64,000 nucleotides of DNA from Flaccisagitta enflata (GCA_965153355.1 OZ231127.1:93062001-93126000); one strand, 5' to 3'. Shown: positions 11,149-22,902, numbered from the stretch's first letter. A program made the numbers and translations. The notes: generated from the sequence alone by a model not told the origin.

Positions 11149-11392
11149 ATGCATCACCTAGTTTCTTGAATACTTCGTCAAAGTCCTTGCCGCTGTTGAG
11201 AGCTTCTTGAGTGTTTTCAATGAGGGATTTGACGGTCGACTTGATCGTGTCTTTAATGATCTCGTTTTCAATGTCTTCAAGAAAACCGAATTGTTGTTGT
11301 TGTTGTTGTGTTTCGATGGGATGACATGATGTCAGTTGCGCGGAAAGACACAACAATACAGCGCCAATTACGGCCAAGTTTTTGCAAATCAT
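11147..11392 (-). CDS. Small secreted protein, 81 residues
   Basis: A complete single-exon frame. Residues 1-23 form a classical signal peptide (basic MICKN, hydrophobic LAVIGAVLLCLSAQL, cleavage likely near TSC/HP). A Gln6 tract follows, then an amphipathic helical region with LEDIENEIIKDTIKSTVKSL and a charged end. The mature part has no Cys pairs, so it is not a knottin or defensin type. I do not recognise a family; helical secreted peptides of this size include antimicrobial and matrix proteins, but nothing here decides. A TATA box lies 111 bp upstream. A CT microsatellite begins just past the stop. Confidence 0.7.
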
Positions 11393-11502
11393 TCTAAAAA
11401 ATTGTTGATTGTTGATTAAGTTTTTTTTTTTTAATCGATAATTTATTTGTCAATAAGCTGCACGTAAATTGACCTTGAGCGTATTGTCGTCTCTGGTCCG
11501 CG

Positions 11503-11511
11503 TTTTTTATA
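11503..11511 (-). promoter_or_regulatory. TATA box of the small secreted protein gene
   Basis: Minus-strand TATAAAAAA in a G/C context, 111 bp upstream of the ATG at 11392, a reasonable distance for a short 5' UTR. Confidence 0.6.
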
Positions 11512-11671
11512 CGATTTCTTTAACGACAAAATATGTTTATTTCCTCTGTTTATTGCTTTGAATTACCCGATCAGTCTCCATCGCAGATGTTCCGTTCTCA
11601 CATTTTTCTGGCTATTCGAGGCCTGAATCGGTAATCATCTTTATTTTCACTAACACAGCGTGAACGTGTGT

Positions 11672-11830
11672 TTTTAGATGCGTCCGTCAGGAACGCATCT
11701 CAATAAGAGGGTCTGTCCGTCCGTCCGTCCGTCCGTCCGTCCGTCCGTCCGTCCGTCCGTCCGTCCGTCCGTCCGTCCGTTACGCCTGTGCAAAAACCGC
11801 GTTTCATGGCTGTTTTTGGCCACGGTGAGA
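11672..11830 (+). repeat. Family 1b element with a pure CCGT array
   Basis: Begins TTTTTAGATGCGTCCGTCAG, continues CATCTCAATAAGAGGGTCTG, then about 70 bp of CCGT repeats (11707-11780). The head differs from Family 1 proper (ATGCGTC...CGCATCTC). Similar heads occur at 15634, 17657, 18204 and 38790. Confidence 0.75.
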
Positions 11831-12565
11831 TCCTACACTGAAATAAATGATCAACCAACATGTTTTCAGACTCTTCACCTGTCTGTTCGTCCATCTGTCT
11901 CTCCATACATATGTCATATGATCAATACACGCTGAGACACAGCCCGGTCGGGCTTGTTTTAAAGAAAATTTCTATAGTCAAGGCTCTTGACTCAAGGGCC
12001 ATCACTCAGTGCCTGGTTAGGGCAGGCAAGTCTAATCCACCGGGTGGGCAGGGGCAGTGATGCTTTTTTTTTATCTTGGTAATCTGGAAGGCGTTTATGG
12101 GCAAGGGCAAAATGACGATCATTGATGAAGCCATCTTTGGGGAACTAGAAGGCGCTTCGATGCGAATAAATCCGGATTCACGGCTTCCCAAGTCGTTAGT
12201 GTGTAGGCTAGGGCAGTGATGCTGATGCAATCTTGAAGAGTAAGAAGGGGCATTGATGCAAGAGTTACAAATTTACATGGCTACACCGAAATAGCTGATT
12301 AGACATAGATGGCGCTTTCATGCGAGAATACGACGCACTGAAATTTAAGTAAGAGGAATTTACCCAGAGAACTAAGTTACCATTCATGTTACTATTTTTG
12401 CTTAGGTCAATGCTTGTGTTTATTTCTTTGTACTTCAAATTGTAAAATTACATGAGGAAACTCATCTGTCACCGGCAAAGGACAAAAATGCAAAAAGATT
12501 GAAAAATATTCAATTCTGATGAGACTAAAAAGTGAATAAAATAGTGACAATTATTTCAGTAACTG
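11831..12565. other. No gene seen
   Basis: Mixed sequence with a GGGTGGGCAGGGGCAGTGATG phrase at 12042-12062 that resembles Family 1 tail words. No coding signal. Confidence 0.5.
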
Positions 12566-12712
12566 CTCACTGAAAATTTTAAATTTGCATAAAAAATCCA
12601 AATATCATTAAAATAAGAACATAGCGCCCTCAGTTGATCTTTTAGGAATTGCGCTATGTTTTTGTTTTCTTGATAATTTGATTTTCTATGCAAATTTTAA
12701 ATTTTCAATGAG
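12566..12712. repeat. Short foldback hairpin (147 bp)
   Basis: CTCACTGAAAATTTTAAATT at the left pairs with the inverse ending CAATGAG at 12712; a second pairing is ACATAGCGC with GCGCTATGT near the loop. A transcript would form a long hairpin of about 60 pairs. Confidence 0.75.
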
Positions 12713-12734
12713 CCATGGTCCCTTGACAAAATGA

Positions 12735-12922
12735 GTTTTTAGTCACGTCCACGCAACTCTACAACCCGCTTTGTCCGTCGGTCGGTTGGTCACACTTTAC
12801 TTTTTTTTATGATTTTATTTCTTTGACCTCACTGCTCCTGCCCAAATGGTCTGGTGACCTCAAATATGGCCCCTGCCCACCCGCACGCAACTTTGGTAGC
12901 CGTGTATCCGGCCTTGTTTTGT
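12735..12922 (+). repeat. Family 1 element, copy 2
   Basis: TTTTTAGTCACGTCCACGCA at the head, CCGTCGGTCGGTTGGTCAC inside, and GTGTATCCGGCCTTG at the tail. It includes the longer internal segment (CCTCACTGCTCCTGCCC...GGTGACCTCAAATATGG) shared with the copy at 50508. Confidence 0.85.
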
Positions 12923-13551
12923 TGAATTTGGCATATTTTTTCAGCTGTAAAATAAAGGAGTGAAATTTAAAACTGGCATATACAAGTCAATTCATGCAAA
13001 ATATGGTTGCTGGTAGTTTTATTGAAAATATTAAAACAAAAGTTTTCATTAAATTTCATTTTATAAATTTCATGACTTATCTAGCTCGGGTAGCAGATTC
13101 TGTGGTAATTTTCAGTGCGTCATACGCCTAGTTTGAGTTTTCGGGTGCATTGCACTGCCTTGTGGCCGCAGAGTTTAAGAATTGATTGAGCGAGTGAATA
13201 AGCGAGTTAGCGGCGTGACTGAGTCTCTGAGTGGTTCGTCCACACGTTGCATTTTACGTCATGGTCATGCTTTTGATCATCAATGAGTGATCTTGTGTGA
13301 AAACAGATTTTGTCGTTAGACTCGAGTGTACTTAGTTTTAGAACACTCATCTGTTTTCATCTGAGCCTAATCAGCTAATGACGACACCTTTTTTCAAGGT
13401 CATCGGACAACGTCAAGGTTAACCAAGTGCAATTGCAAGCGGAATGGTTCTCCACTTTTTTCTGGCTATGCTCCACTATGATCTGACATCTAAAGAATCC
13501 CCTCTCCCTCTCTCTGTCTCTGTCTCTTTCTCTTTCTAACGCAAACAAACA

Positions 13552-13657
<106 letters not shown>

Positions 13658-14400
13658 GATCAACAACTTCTACCAATGGAAGCCGATGTTGTACGCGATC
13701 GCTTTCTTGCACACAACTGTTCAAGAAAGGAAAGAGAGAAAAGAAGTGTAACAAGATGAGAAAGAAATAAAAAAAAAGAATAAGAAAATGAAAATGAAAA
13801 CGAAGAAGCAAGCAAGTAAGCAAGCAATGGAAAAAAGAAAAAGAAACATAAAAGAGAAAAGGAAAAGGAAAAAGAAGAAAAAGAAAAAAAGGTAGATGAG
13901 AGAGTGAGAGAAGGAAGGATGAAGAAGTGGAAGTGGCATCGGCCAACAGGTCAATCGAAGACAAAAGGATTTGACATGCAGATGATGATACAATGACGAT
14001 TGTCATTTATTCTTACGAGGTTTTTGAATAAACTAAAAATTACCGATTCTTGAAGCGATGCGACATCAAAGCATGATTCCTTCTGATATCCGTAATGAGC
14101 ACGAGTTTGGATTTTAAAACTTGCAAATAGATACATACACATAGATACATCATACATATCGATAGAAAATTACTCTCTATGCTCAAGTCGTACCAAATCA
14201 CACGCACGACCGTTTGTCGCTACAAGGACACAACTTGTGAACCATCATAGATACGTGATCCATCAATGTGCATTGAATTGTCCCAATTCAAGTTTTTGGT
14301 CAGCCTAATCATGAAGAAATCGGTCCATCGGATCGAATGCGTCATAGAGCACCTCTGACATTTTATCTTTTCATATTATACACTATCATATTATACAATA

Positions 14401-15028
14401 TGACACATTGTTACACTATCTCATGATTCGTGTATGTGTAATGGCGAGATTTAAAAGAGAGATTTAAAACAGACGAACTGACCTAACTGATGATTCAATT
14501 TCGTTCGCAAAATATATGTATCTACTTTGACCGAGTTTGGTATTGCTTAGTTAAACGTTTGTATCACGGCCAATTTTCAGCGTTTATCTCTCTTTCGATC
14601 TCTTTTGTTCTGCCGTCTCATCTTTTCTTTTTTTCTTTCATTCTTTTCTTTCTCTTTAAAAAAAAAATTCAAGCATTTTTTTCTTGTTTTAACTAAAATT
14701 GTTTCACAAACAAGTGACACATTGTTACACTATCTCATGATTCGTGTATGTGTAATGGCGAGATTTAAAAGAGAGATTTAAAACAGACGAACTGACCTAA
14801 CTGATGATTCAATTTCGTTCGCAAAATATATGTATCTACTTTGACCGAGTTTGGTATTGCTTAGTTAAACGTTTGTATCACGGCCAATTTTCAGCGTTTA
14901 TCTCTCTTTCGATCTCTTTTGTTCTGCCGTCTCATCTTTTCTTTTTTTCTTTCATTCTTTTCTTTCTCTTTAAAAAAAAAATTCAAGCATTTTTTTCTTG
15001 TTTTAACTAAAATTGTTTCACAAACAAG
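14401..15028. repeat. 314-bp tandem duplication, two identical copies
   Basis: 14401-14714 and 14715-15028 appear base-for-base identical, followed by 5 bases of a third copy (TGACA). Each copy carries the same 68-codon frame, which is AT- and pyrimidine-driven and not convincing as a gene. Identity implies a very recent event or an assembly duplication. Confidence 0.9.
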
Positions 15029-15109
15029 TGACAACTCGCGCCACGACACGGGGGGCGAGGGAATCGAGAAGGGTTAATAAGAAAATGGGGGCCTTTAGAA
15101 AAGTAGTGA

Positions 15110-15440
15110 GCGGGAGGGGGCTGTTGAGGGGGGGGCGGCTGTTGAGGGGGCTGTTGAGGGGGGCTGTTGAGGGCGTGAAACTGGAAAGGTGCTGCGGAAG
15201 GAAACGAAAATGAAATTTAGTCAGGTGATGTTCGGGGAGAAACAAAGAAATATCACGTATGTTACCATAGAATGTCGTAATGGGGGGGGGGGGGGGGGGG
15301 GGGGGCATGTGACAGAAGGGCTATGGAACTAAACAACGACAAAGCAGCAAATAAGAACAACAATAACAACAACAACAACAATAACAACAACAACAACAAC
15401 AATAACAACAACAACAACAGCAACAACAACAACAAAATAA
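15110..15440. repeat. G-rich minisatellite, G homopolymer and (CAA)n
   Basis: 15115-15172 has GGGGCTGTTGAG repeats, 15282-15305 is a run of about 24 G, and 15357-15435 is CAA/CAATAA repeats (giving poly-Asn frames). No gene is supported. Confidence 0.85.
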
Positions 15441-16237
15441 AAAAAAACAAAAAAATAAACAAAACAAAACAAAAAAATTGCATACGAACCAACAAAAGCA
15501 ACATCATCGACGACAACAGTAATAACAACACCGACAAAAGCAACGACAACATCATGAATATGAGCGTTTGCAGTTTCACGTCAACAACAACTTGTCATAT
15601 TGGCATGGCATGAACTATAACTTTTTTTTTTTTGATGTGTCCTCATATCTCTATGAAAGGATGTGTCCGTCGGGAATGCTAGTTTCTGTAAACATGATTC
15701 TTTAGGTCTCCCCTTTATTTCTTCATCTCCAATCGTTCTTCTCACAACGAAAAGTATTCATCGTATGAATCTTGTTTTATGCTTGTATGAATCTTGATTT
15801 ATGCAAAAGTCACATCTGATATCCCATATGTCGCATCTCATATCCGACATTGTTAGTGTCATATCTTTTATCTTATATTTTTGTATCCATTAACTCATAT
15901 TTCTATGGTTGGTTGGAGGCGGGGTGGTGGTTTGGGAGGAGGTGGTACATATCTGATATCTATACAGATCTCTTCATTTAGATATATCTTATTGTTTCAA
16001 ATTCAGTATCTTTTAAGATATCTGTTGAAATATCTTGTTTGTATACAGTTGATGTTGTCTAGACTTGGAAATATGGGGGAATTCATTTCCGGAGGACGAA
16101 TATACTTAGGAGACTGATATTAGAAATACAAACTAATAAAAGGATGATTTATTATTGCCCATGGATGTTAGTTACCATAGAGAGACATTTCCATGCATTA
16201 AAGCTAAAGCATCAATTTTTTGAGAGTTTTTTTGAGT
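15441..16237. other. No gene seen
   Basis: AT-rich, with ATATCTGATATC-like words at 15810-16040. A Family 1b head fragment lies at 15634-15680. Confidence 0.5.
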
Positions 16238-16445
16238 GAAAATTGTTTGAAATAGAATTTGCTACAACTTTCTTACAATATGTTTTACAAGCCACAGAAG
16301 AAGGTCATTAGTTTTTACCAAGTTGCTAGAGAGCTAGAATTCATGTGGTTGGCCCTGTGACGCTCCCTAGCAACCGCCAAACAAGCAATATTCTTATAGA
16401 ACAAATTGTGGGAAAGTTGTTGTAAATTTCATTTTAAACAATGTT
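16238..16445. repeat. Foldback repeat (about 208 bp)
   Basis: The left arm (AATTGTTTGAAATAGAATTT at 16241, then ACAACTTTC) is inverted in the right arm (GAAAGTTGTTGTAAATTTCA to 16445). The loop holds TTGCTAGAGAGC and GCTCCCTAGCAA, which also pair. Confidence 0.65.
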
Positions 16446-17581
16446 AAATACAATCTTCTGATTACCTGAAACAGTTTTTGATTATTTGTTCTTTCTTTGT
16501 AGTTGCACTACGTAGTTTGAACTAGATAATTTGACGCTTGCTATGAGGTAAAAGACGAGGGTGTTTTCATCGGCAGAGTAAAAGGAAAGTCAATCTTCCT
16601 GAAATGTTGGGTGTCATGAAATCAACCGAGATGGTAATTCTCGAGCATTACTCAACTACACATCTGTCTCAACGGCCAGTATTTTCCATTTTGGCTCATC
16701 TCCTTGGCAACCCCATAAAACGGCTCTTACCGTTCTCTGCCAAAAATTATCGAAAATATCATAAGTCCGGGATTTTCTTACTAGCTATCTGTCTCTGATC
16801 TCTGACTTACTAGCAACTGTTACGGTGGGATTTCCTATCACTAGTCTGTCGATAGCCTCTTTTGATATGAAAAAAACCCCAGCCTTTCCACGAAGACTCA
16901 GCATCCCCATACCACACCACGGAAACTGGAGGCTAAAATAAATTCCTTTTTTTCATGACACAGATTTTCGTATGATAAAGATTTTATTCAATAAACAAGA
17001 AGATGAACATTAACAAAAGCACAGCGTGCTATGCAATGGAACGATTTTCTCCATTTGTCTGTCTTTCTTGGTTTGTCTGTCTCCCTCTCTGCCCTGTCCA
17101 TCCGCACGCTACTGGGATAGCCGTATATCCGGCCTTGATTCCTATCCATTTCAACGCCTTATGTTAAATCGATATTCTCTATACACAAAGAGCCGTGTCT
17201 CAAATTATCGCCAAATTAAATGGTTTATAATCAGAACCAGGTTGACTCACTTGTTACCCTCCCCAAGTGAAGGCTCACCACCATACGCAATATGGTAGTG
17301 TACTACTGGGTTGTAGGATAAACCAACCATTTAACAAAGTTTAATGGCGATTGGAATGTTGAAGCCATCCCTAGCTTAAAAGAGCAGCTCCACAAACGAC
17401 CTGCGCAGAATACTGGGTAAAGAAATATTAGGACCTGTAATGCCGTTTTAGATGACGTTGAGAAGATATTTCAGTGCAATCCATTGTCCAATCAAGGTTC
17501 CAGAGAAGAAATCGCCAAGTTTTACTCCATTCGATGCTTCCCTCTGTTTGAAAAAAAAATGATCATTTTTTTTTGTGTCTT

Positions 17582-17586
<5 letters not shown>
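16446..17586. other. No gene seen; Family 1 tail fragment
   Basis: 17098-17140 has CCATCCGCACGCTACTGGG then GTATATCCGGCCTTG, a 3' fragment of Family 1. The remainder shows no coding signal. Confidence 0.5.

Positions 17587-17660
<74 letters not shown>
17587..17660. repeat. (CT)n microsatellite
   Basis: About 70 bp of pure CT next to a Family 1b head at 17658. Confidence 0.95.
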
Positions 17661-17811
17661 ATGCATCCTCGCATCTCTATAATAGGCTCTGTCCATTGGT
17701 TGGTCGGGTAACGCTTTCATTAAAAACATCGAATTCATGCATTTTTTCAACAGAAAAGTGGTCCTGACCCAGTAAAAGAAGCATACATCTACTAGTTCAT
17801 TAAATAAATCA

Positions 17812-17817
17812 TTTATT
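17812..17817 (-). terminator. Polyadenylation signal of the 17.9-20.0 kb gene
   Basis: Minus-strand AATAAA, 40 bp past the stop codon at 17857, supporting that exon as terminal. Confidence 0.55.
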
Positions 17818-17856
17818 CATTCATAAATGACATTCATTAAAGCCTAGCCTTGTTTA

Positions 17857-20036
17857 TCACACAAACCTCGTCAGAACTCGACAATGATCGCGAAGGTATT
17901 CTGCCGCTTTTCCAAAACTTAAAATTGCATTGCCGTTTGTCTCATTGTCCATGTAGATGAAGATGCAGCGATGAACGTAGACGGTATTGAAGTTGTCATA
18001 GGCTGAAGTAAACAAAATATTTCTAATCATTTTGCAATGCGAGTCACATGTGCACAGGTGTACGCTTTCCTCTCTCTCGTGCATAAGCGGACCAACTGAC
18101 AGACAAAACGATGGAAGGCCAGGTAGTCCGACGGGTGTTGAGTTGTGTAGCACAGCATAAAAAAAAGATACTTGTTGATTGTATAAAAATAATATTTTCA
18201 CAACAGTTAAGCGTCCTCGCACCTCAATAATAGGCTGTGTCAACGCTCATCAGTCCGTTGGTTGGTTGAACGCAACTGTTAGGTTTCAGTGGCAATTTGT
18301 TACTCACGCTTTTCAGTTATGGACACGCGACTATAGAATTTGCTGTGTCAGTCGTTCAGTCCGTTGGTCTGTCCAAAACCAAAACAAAGTATGAACGTTC
18401 TTCTCGTGATTTCGCTCCTGCCCACCCATATTTCACACTCAACATTTTTTGAGGTTGTTTGGCCTCACTGCTTCTGCCCAAACAAACCTTTAAATCGCGG
18501 CTCTTTCTTCGAAAAAGCTCTTTTACTCATTCTATCCAGCCTTGTTTTACAACCAACATACATATTAAAGAGGAGCTTAGGACAGATAGATCAACTGAAA
18601 GACACCACGCGTAAGACGCCATGCTGATATAACAAATGATTACTTGCATAGATGCGTTAAGTTCATCCAAACTGTGCTGAATCCAGTAATAGCCAGTGGC
18701 TGCAACACAAAAGGCAGCTTGCTTGCACCGTTCCGAACGACGATAAATCTTCGGACGTTCATTCCAAGTCCACTTCTTTATGAATACAAACATAGGGTCA
18801 TCATGATGGGAGTGGAACAATGCATTTTAATTTCATTTTCACTCCCCAATGTGGACACAAGTGCACTAAGGCATAAGCACACCTGGGGCATCATACTCGG
18901 GACCATCAATACCATGTCTTTTAAGTTTTTTACAGTATCCACGCTATTCAATGTACTTTCTTGAATGAATACACTCTTTTTTAATAGTACGCCATTTTCT
19001 AAGAGTTAAATATAACTACCAAAAAATCTCCTTCAATATTCCTAAGAGCCATTTCAAGACCAAAGCTCTTTATCTACTTGGTTCTTATGTCATGGTGTAC
19101 AGAAACAGGAAATTTTGGTTTCATTTTACTTTTTGCTTGTTATATAGATTTACAATAAAGAATATTATCAGAATTTCCATTAAGCATTTTTGATATAATG
19201 TATGAGGTGTTTTAATAATGTTGTTACATCCAAAATACAGACTATGGTTTCATAACGATCAAAAATTATTATTGAATGTTTGAATTCTTTTAAAAAATAA
19301 CTAACAAAATTTCAAAACATTGTTAGGTGAAATTATATCACAGCATAAATAAAAAATTTTTTTGCAGTTTTAAAAATATGGCCTTTTTTTTATTTGTTTT
19401 AAAAAAAAACCATTCTTTTGGAAATGTAAATTACTTAATTTCTATAAAATGAAATAATTTCACATAATAGCAGTAAAATAACTAAGTATAATTTTGGATA
19501 AAAAATTTTTTTTCTATTCTTTTTTATCATATTATATACATCAAATAATTATTTTGGATATTATCTTTGCAAAAATTTATTGTTCAATATATAAATCTTT
19601 TTTCAAAAATAAATTATAGAAAATGATATAAGAAACATCTAATGAATTGTAATGACGCATGAAATTTCTTCTTCCCGTACACTGCGTCTTATAAGTGTGA
19701 AGAGAGTTATGTATTACCTCAGAGCTTTCCAGTTGACTGTCAACGATGACTTCATCAATTTGCTCGTTGGTGGTCCTGTTGACATCAATGTCGATCGCGG
19801 TCTGCTCGTTGGTCTGCTCATCACTTATGTCGGGTGGCGAATCACTGGAGAAACTTTCCGCGTAGGGAGCCAAAGGACGGTCAGCGACGTAGTTGTGCGT
19901 TAAATTAACAAGTTCATCGTTATTTTTAACAAAATCCAAGGATGGGCTTTGCCCACCTCCACTCGCTATCAGAGATACGATATGGTCAGAAGAAGCGCAA
20001 AAAGCTATATTGACCTTTTGTTTAAAACAGATATTC
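17857..20036 (-). CDS. Unrecognised gene, three exons seen (5' end missing)
   Basis: Three minus-strand exon candidates in order. First, 20036-19718 (acceptor TTTTCAG, donor GAG/GTAATA) encodes about 106 residues: CASSDHIVSLIASGGGQSPS, then an acidic Ser/Asp/Glu-rich part. Second, 18775-18644 (weak acceptor, donor CAA/GTAATC or one 10 bp later) encodes KWTWNERPKIYRRSERCKQA and a following segment with ATGYYWIQHSLDELNAS. Third, 18002-17857 (acceptor TTTACTTCAG) encodes YDNFNTVYVHRCIFIYMDNE through to the stop. Exons 1-2 join in phase 0. Exon 2 to 3 needs a phase 1 donor (18634 side, T/GTTATA) or an unseen small exon. Frame openness, splice sites and a nearby AATAAA support a host gene; I do not recognise the family. 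Confidence 0.5.
18307..18545 (+). repeat. Family 1 element, diverged copy (in intron)
   Basis: TTTTCAGTTATGGACACGCG head, CAGTCCGTTGGTCTGTCC inside, CTCCTGCCCACCC, and an ATCCAGCCTTGTTTT tail. A 1b-type head at 18204 lies directly upstream. Confidence 0.65.
18965..19717. other. AT-rich intronic sequence
   Basis: Long A/T runs, no coding signal on either strand. It would be intron 1 of the minus-strand gene. Confidence 0.5.
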
Positions 20037-20778
20037 CTGAAAATAGGTGATTTTAATCAAGTGCTTTGTCATTCTATGCAGCAATTCAGTCAGTCAGCCG
20101 GACAAAAAAGTCAGTCGCTCATGACGCGATTTGATGAAAGTAATCAGACATACGTAACTGACGCTGACCAACTTAAGTTTCAAAGCATCAATGATAGCGG
20201 GTATATTTCTTTCAGTTGTCCGCTGCGTCCGCATTGTCAGCTGGATGAGCATCATTGGCCGTTTCCGCATCTTTGAGCATTACGTTGTCACTTGTTTACG
20301 GTCTTTGGGCGTTTTTGCATCGTCGCTGAAAGTTTCCGCGTCATATTAGGAAACGTAACTGGCTTTAAACATTATCTACCGGGTAATTCCGCCTGGACTT
20401 GATTTCCTTGACATTCGCTCATCTTGTTTTTCTTCCTTTTAAAACTTTTCTTCTTTTCATGAAAATAAAATCGTCTGTAGAAAAACAGCTGCCATGTCAG
20501 AACGCAGCTTAAGATAGCTAAACTCTGAAACAACGCGACTTGCGCTCTTACATTATTTATGTCGAGATGATAAGAACCCCCTCCCAAACACATTACTGCC
20601 ACTTTCGACCCGCATTACTGCCCATGCACAACCGCCAGCGAGTACCTGTACACAACCATCAATCTCGATTGAAAAAATCTTTTATAGTCCAGGTTGTTGA
20701 AGAAAGGACAGCTTTTCTGGAACAAAGCTTGAAAATTTGCATACAAGTATTTAAAGTCATGTAGATTTTGAAATTGAT
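20037..20778. other. No gene seen
   Basis: Upstream of the first recognised exon of the minus-strand gene. No coding frame that I can defend; the 5' exons may be here or further right. Confidence 0.4.
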
Positions 20779-21219
20779 AGGTGCAGTTCAAAAGAATTTA
20801 AGCACCTATCTTAAAAATTCCTTTAAAATCTTTAAAATCATGCCATCGCCAAACCGCTAGAGTGAGGGCAATGAAATTTTATGAGCTAAAAAACATGTAT
20901 TCCATACATGCCCATTCCAAATTTCAGCTCTCTAGCTTTGTTAGAAGCAGAGATATAGCCAATTTACTTTTGTTTATAAAAACTGCATTTTTTTGGAAAA
21001 CGAGTATTTTTGAGAAAAATACACCCAAAAGTAAATTGGCTATATCTCCGTTTCTAATAAAGCTAGAGAGCTGAAATTTGGAATGGGCATGTATAAAACA
21101 AATACTTTTTTGCTCATGAAATTATATTGCCTTGAGGTAGACGGTTTGGCGGTGGCATGGTTTTAAAGATTTTAGATGAATTTTTTGGATAGGTGCTCAA
21201 ATTTTTTTGACCTGCACCT
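20779..21219. mobile_element. Foldback element C (441 bp)
   Basis: Ends AGGTGCAG and CTGCACCT. Arms of about 180 bp pair with few mismatches, for example AAGTAAATTGGCTATATCTC (21032-21051) is the inverse of the stretch at 20950-20969. A short sub-terminal palindrome pairs the outermost AGGTGC words within each arm as well. No coding. It fits a MITE or foldback transposon. Confidence 0.8.
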
Positions 21220-21597
21220 TTTATCATCATGATCTATGAAAGTTGGACAACATTACTACTCAACCCCACTTTACTAAAGGATGAGAGCCTTTGGAGCTCT
21301 CACTGGTGTTTAATCCGGACCCATCACAACTTTGAATACTTATATGCAAATTTTCAAGCTTTTTTCCGGAAAAGCCGAGTTTGCTCAATTTCATGCATCA
21401 ACAGACTGGACTATTAAGCTTTTTCTCAGAGATGTGTTAACTGAGTAATCTGAACTCAATTTTTACTTAAAGAGCATTGATTGACGTTTTTTTAATCAAA
21501 ATTTCATAGACTTTGGTCAGATAGTTTTCATCTTAAATCAATTTAAAGTATGAGCAGTTTAAGGGGTAAAATGAAGGGAACATGTTGGGTCACGTTA

Positions 21598-21745
21598 GCA
21601 ATGTCAATCCGTGTCTTTTGTTTTTAAGTGTTTTTAAGCGGGTAATGTTTTAGGGTTAGGGGTGGGGTAAGGGTTAGGGAGGGGGTGGGTTTTAGGGTTA
21701 GGGTTAGGGTTGGGATTAGGAGTAGGGTTAGGGCCAGGTGTGGGT
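21598..21745 (+). repeat. Degenerate telomere-like repeat (TTAGGG-type)
   Basis: GGGTTAGGGTTAGGGTTGGG and related words over about 100 bp. It lies within the chromosome, not at an end, so it is interstitial. Confidence 0.7.
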
Positions 21746-21860
21746 TTGGCTTTATATGTTTTAGATCGAGTAAGCTTGAATTGAACATTTGTCTTTGCGG
21801 GAAAAAACAAGTGACGGGATTGAATTCCCTAACATTACCAAATGTTGTTTCACAAGGTAG

Positions 21861-22187
21861 ATGCTCTTAAAATTGGTCTCATTTCTAAACGGCTTGAGCT
21901 ACAGGTGCCAGGTTGATCTCAAATGAAAGATAATTCAATATAGTTTTAGTTTTCAAAAAGAGGAAAACAGTCTTGCACCTATTTGTCATACCTCTTATTG
22001 AAAAATCAACAGATCAAAGGAATTTTGTCCAAAAAATCAATTTCAAGGCCATGAAACTTACTCTGAATGCCGATTTATTTTCCAACAAAAGAAAATTTGA
22101 AAAACAACATCAAATTGTCTTTCATTTGAGTCCAATCTGGCACTTGTAGCTCTAACGGTTTAGAAATGAGAGCACTTTTAAGAAAGA
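21861..22187. repeat. Foldback element D
   Basis: CTCATTTCTAAACGGCTTGA at 21878 pairs with its inverse ending at 22175 (TTTAGAAATGAG). Arms continue through ACAGGTGCCAG and TCAAATGAAAGA. This internal motif recurs in the elements at 43-1040, 47754-48361 and 50917-52734. Confidence 0.7.
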
Positions 22188-22304
22188 CACTCTTATAAGC
22201 AATGCTTCAATTTTGCTTCAGCTAGAAATAGCAAAACTACTTCAAATTGAGGTTGTGGATATTGGATAAATCATTTATCCTGGACCAACGAAATTTTGAC
22301 ACAT

Positions 22305-22660
22305 ATTAAGTTAAGTTAAGTTAAAATTCCTTTATTTGCTTAATTAAGGACGCTGCATTTTTCTTGCCGAGCGACTGCCTTCGGACTACGGTTCGGCAAG
22401 GAGGGGGGAGCGTCCTTAATTTTCTTTTCAGATATTGTTAACGTGGCTCAAGATCGAACTGTACAAAGCCACAAAACGCATTACGTGAGAAAAAGGGGAA
22501 CGTCGCGTCAAAGTTGGAGGCGGAGTCCTTTGTGAAGGACTTCCCCAACTAAGATAATTACTTTCAGAAGAATCCCCTCAGAGACGGCGAAAAAAAAACT
22601 CTTTTCCTGAAAAAGACAGTGTGATTAAACAGCGCAAAAGCGGAAGGCGGAATTGATCTG
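22305..22660 (-). mobile_element. 3' end of a non-LTR retroelement with a hairpin and TTAAC tail
   Basis: Read on the minus strand, the sequence passes a nested hairpin (22421-22342), then AATAAAGGAATTTTAACTTA and ends in short TTAAC-type repeats near 22308. AATAAA plus a short tandem tail is typical of CR1/Jockey-like LINEs and their SINEs. Coding sequence is absent, so this is a 5'-truncated copy or a SINE. Confidence 0.5.
22342..22421 (-). other. Nested perfect hairpin
   Basis: Outer stem: 22342-22354 (AATTAAGGACGCT) pairs perfectly with 22409-22421. Inner stem: 22363-22370 (CTTGCCGA) pairs perfectly with 22393-22400. It lies just before the AATAAA of the minus-strand retroelement tail, the usual place for the RT-recognition stem-loop. 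Confidence 0.75.
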
Positions 22661-22902
22661 AAAAAAGATAAAATACATGAAAGAAAAAAACTGATGCAAC
22701 GCTAAATTCGAATGGGATGCTAGACTCAAAATATTAATGAATTTCAATTAAAATGTGCTAATCAATGATGTGAAAACGTATCACAACTTCTCCTCATCAA
22801 TACTTTTTACGGTGCTAATCAATCCCCGGAGGAAGCACGTGTACCAAAGAAGAAAAAAAACCAACATAAATACAATATCCCGCATTCTCCTCCGTTGGCA
22901 CC

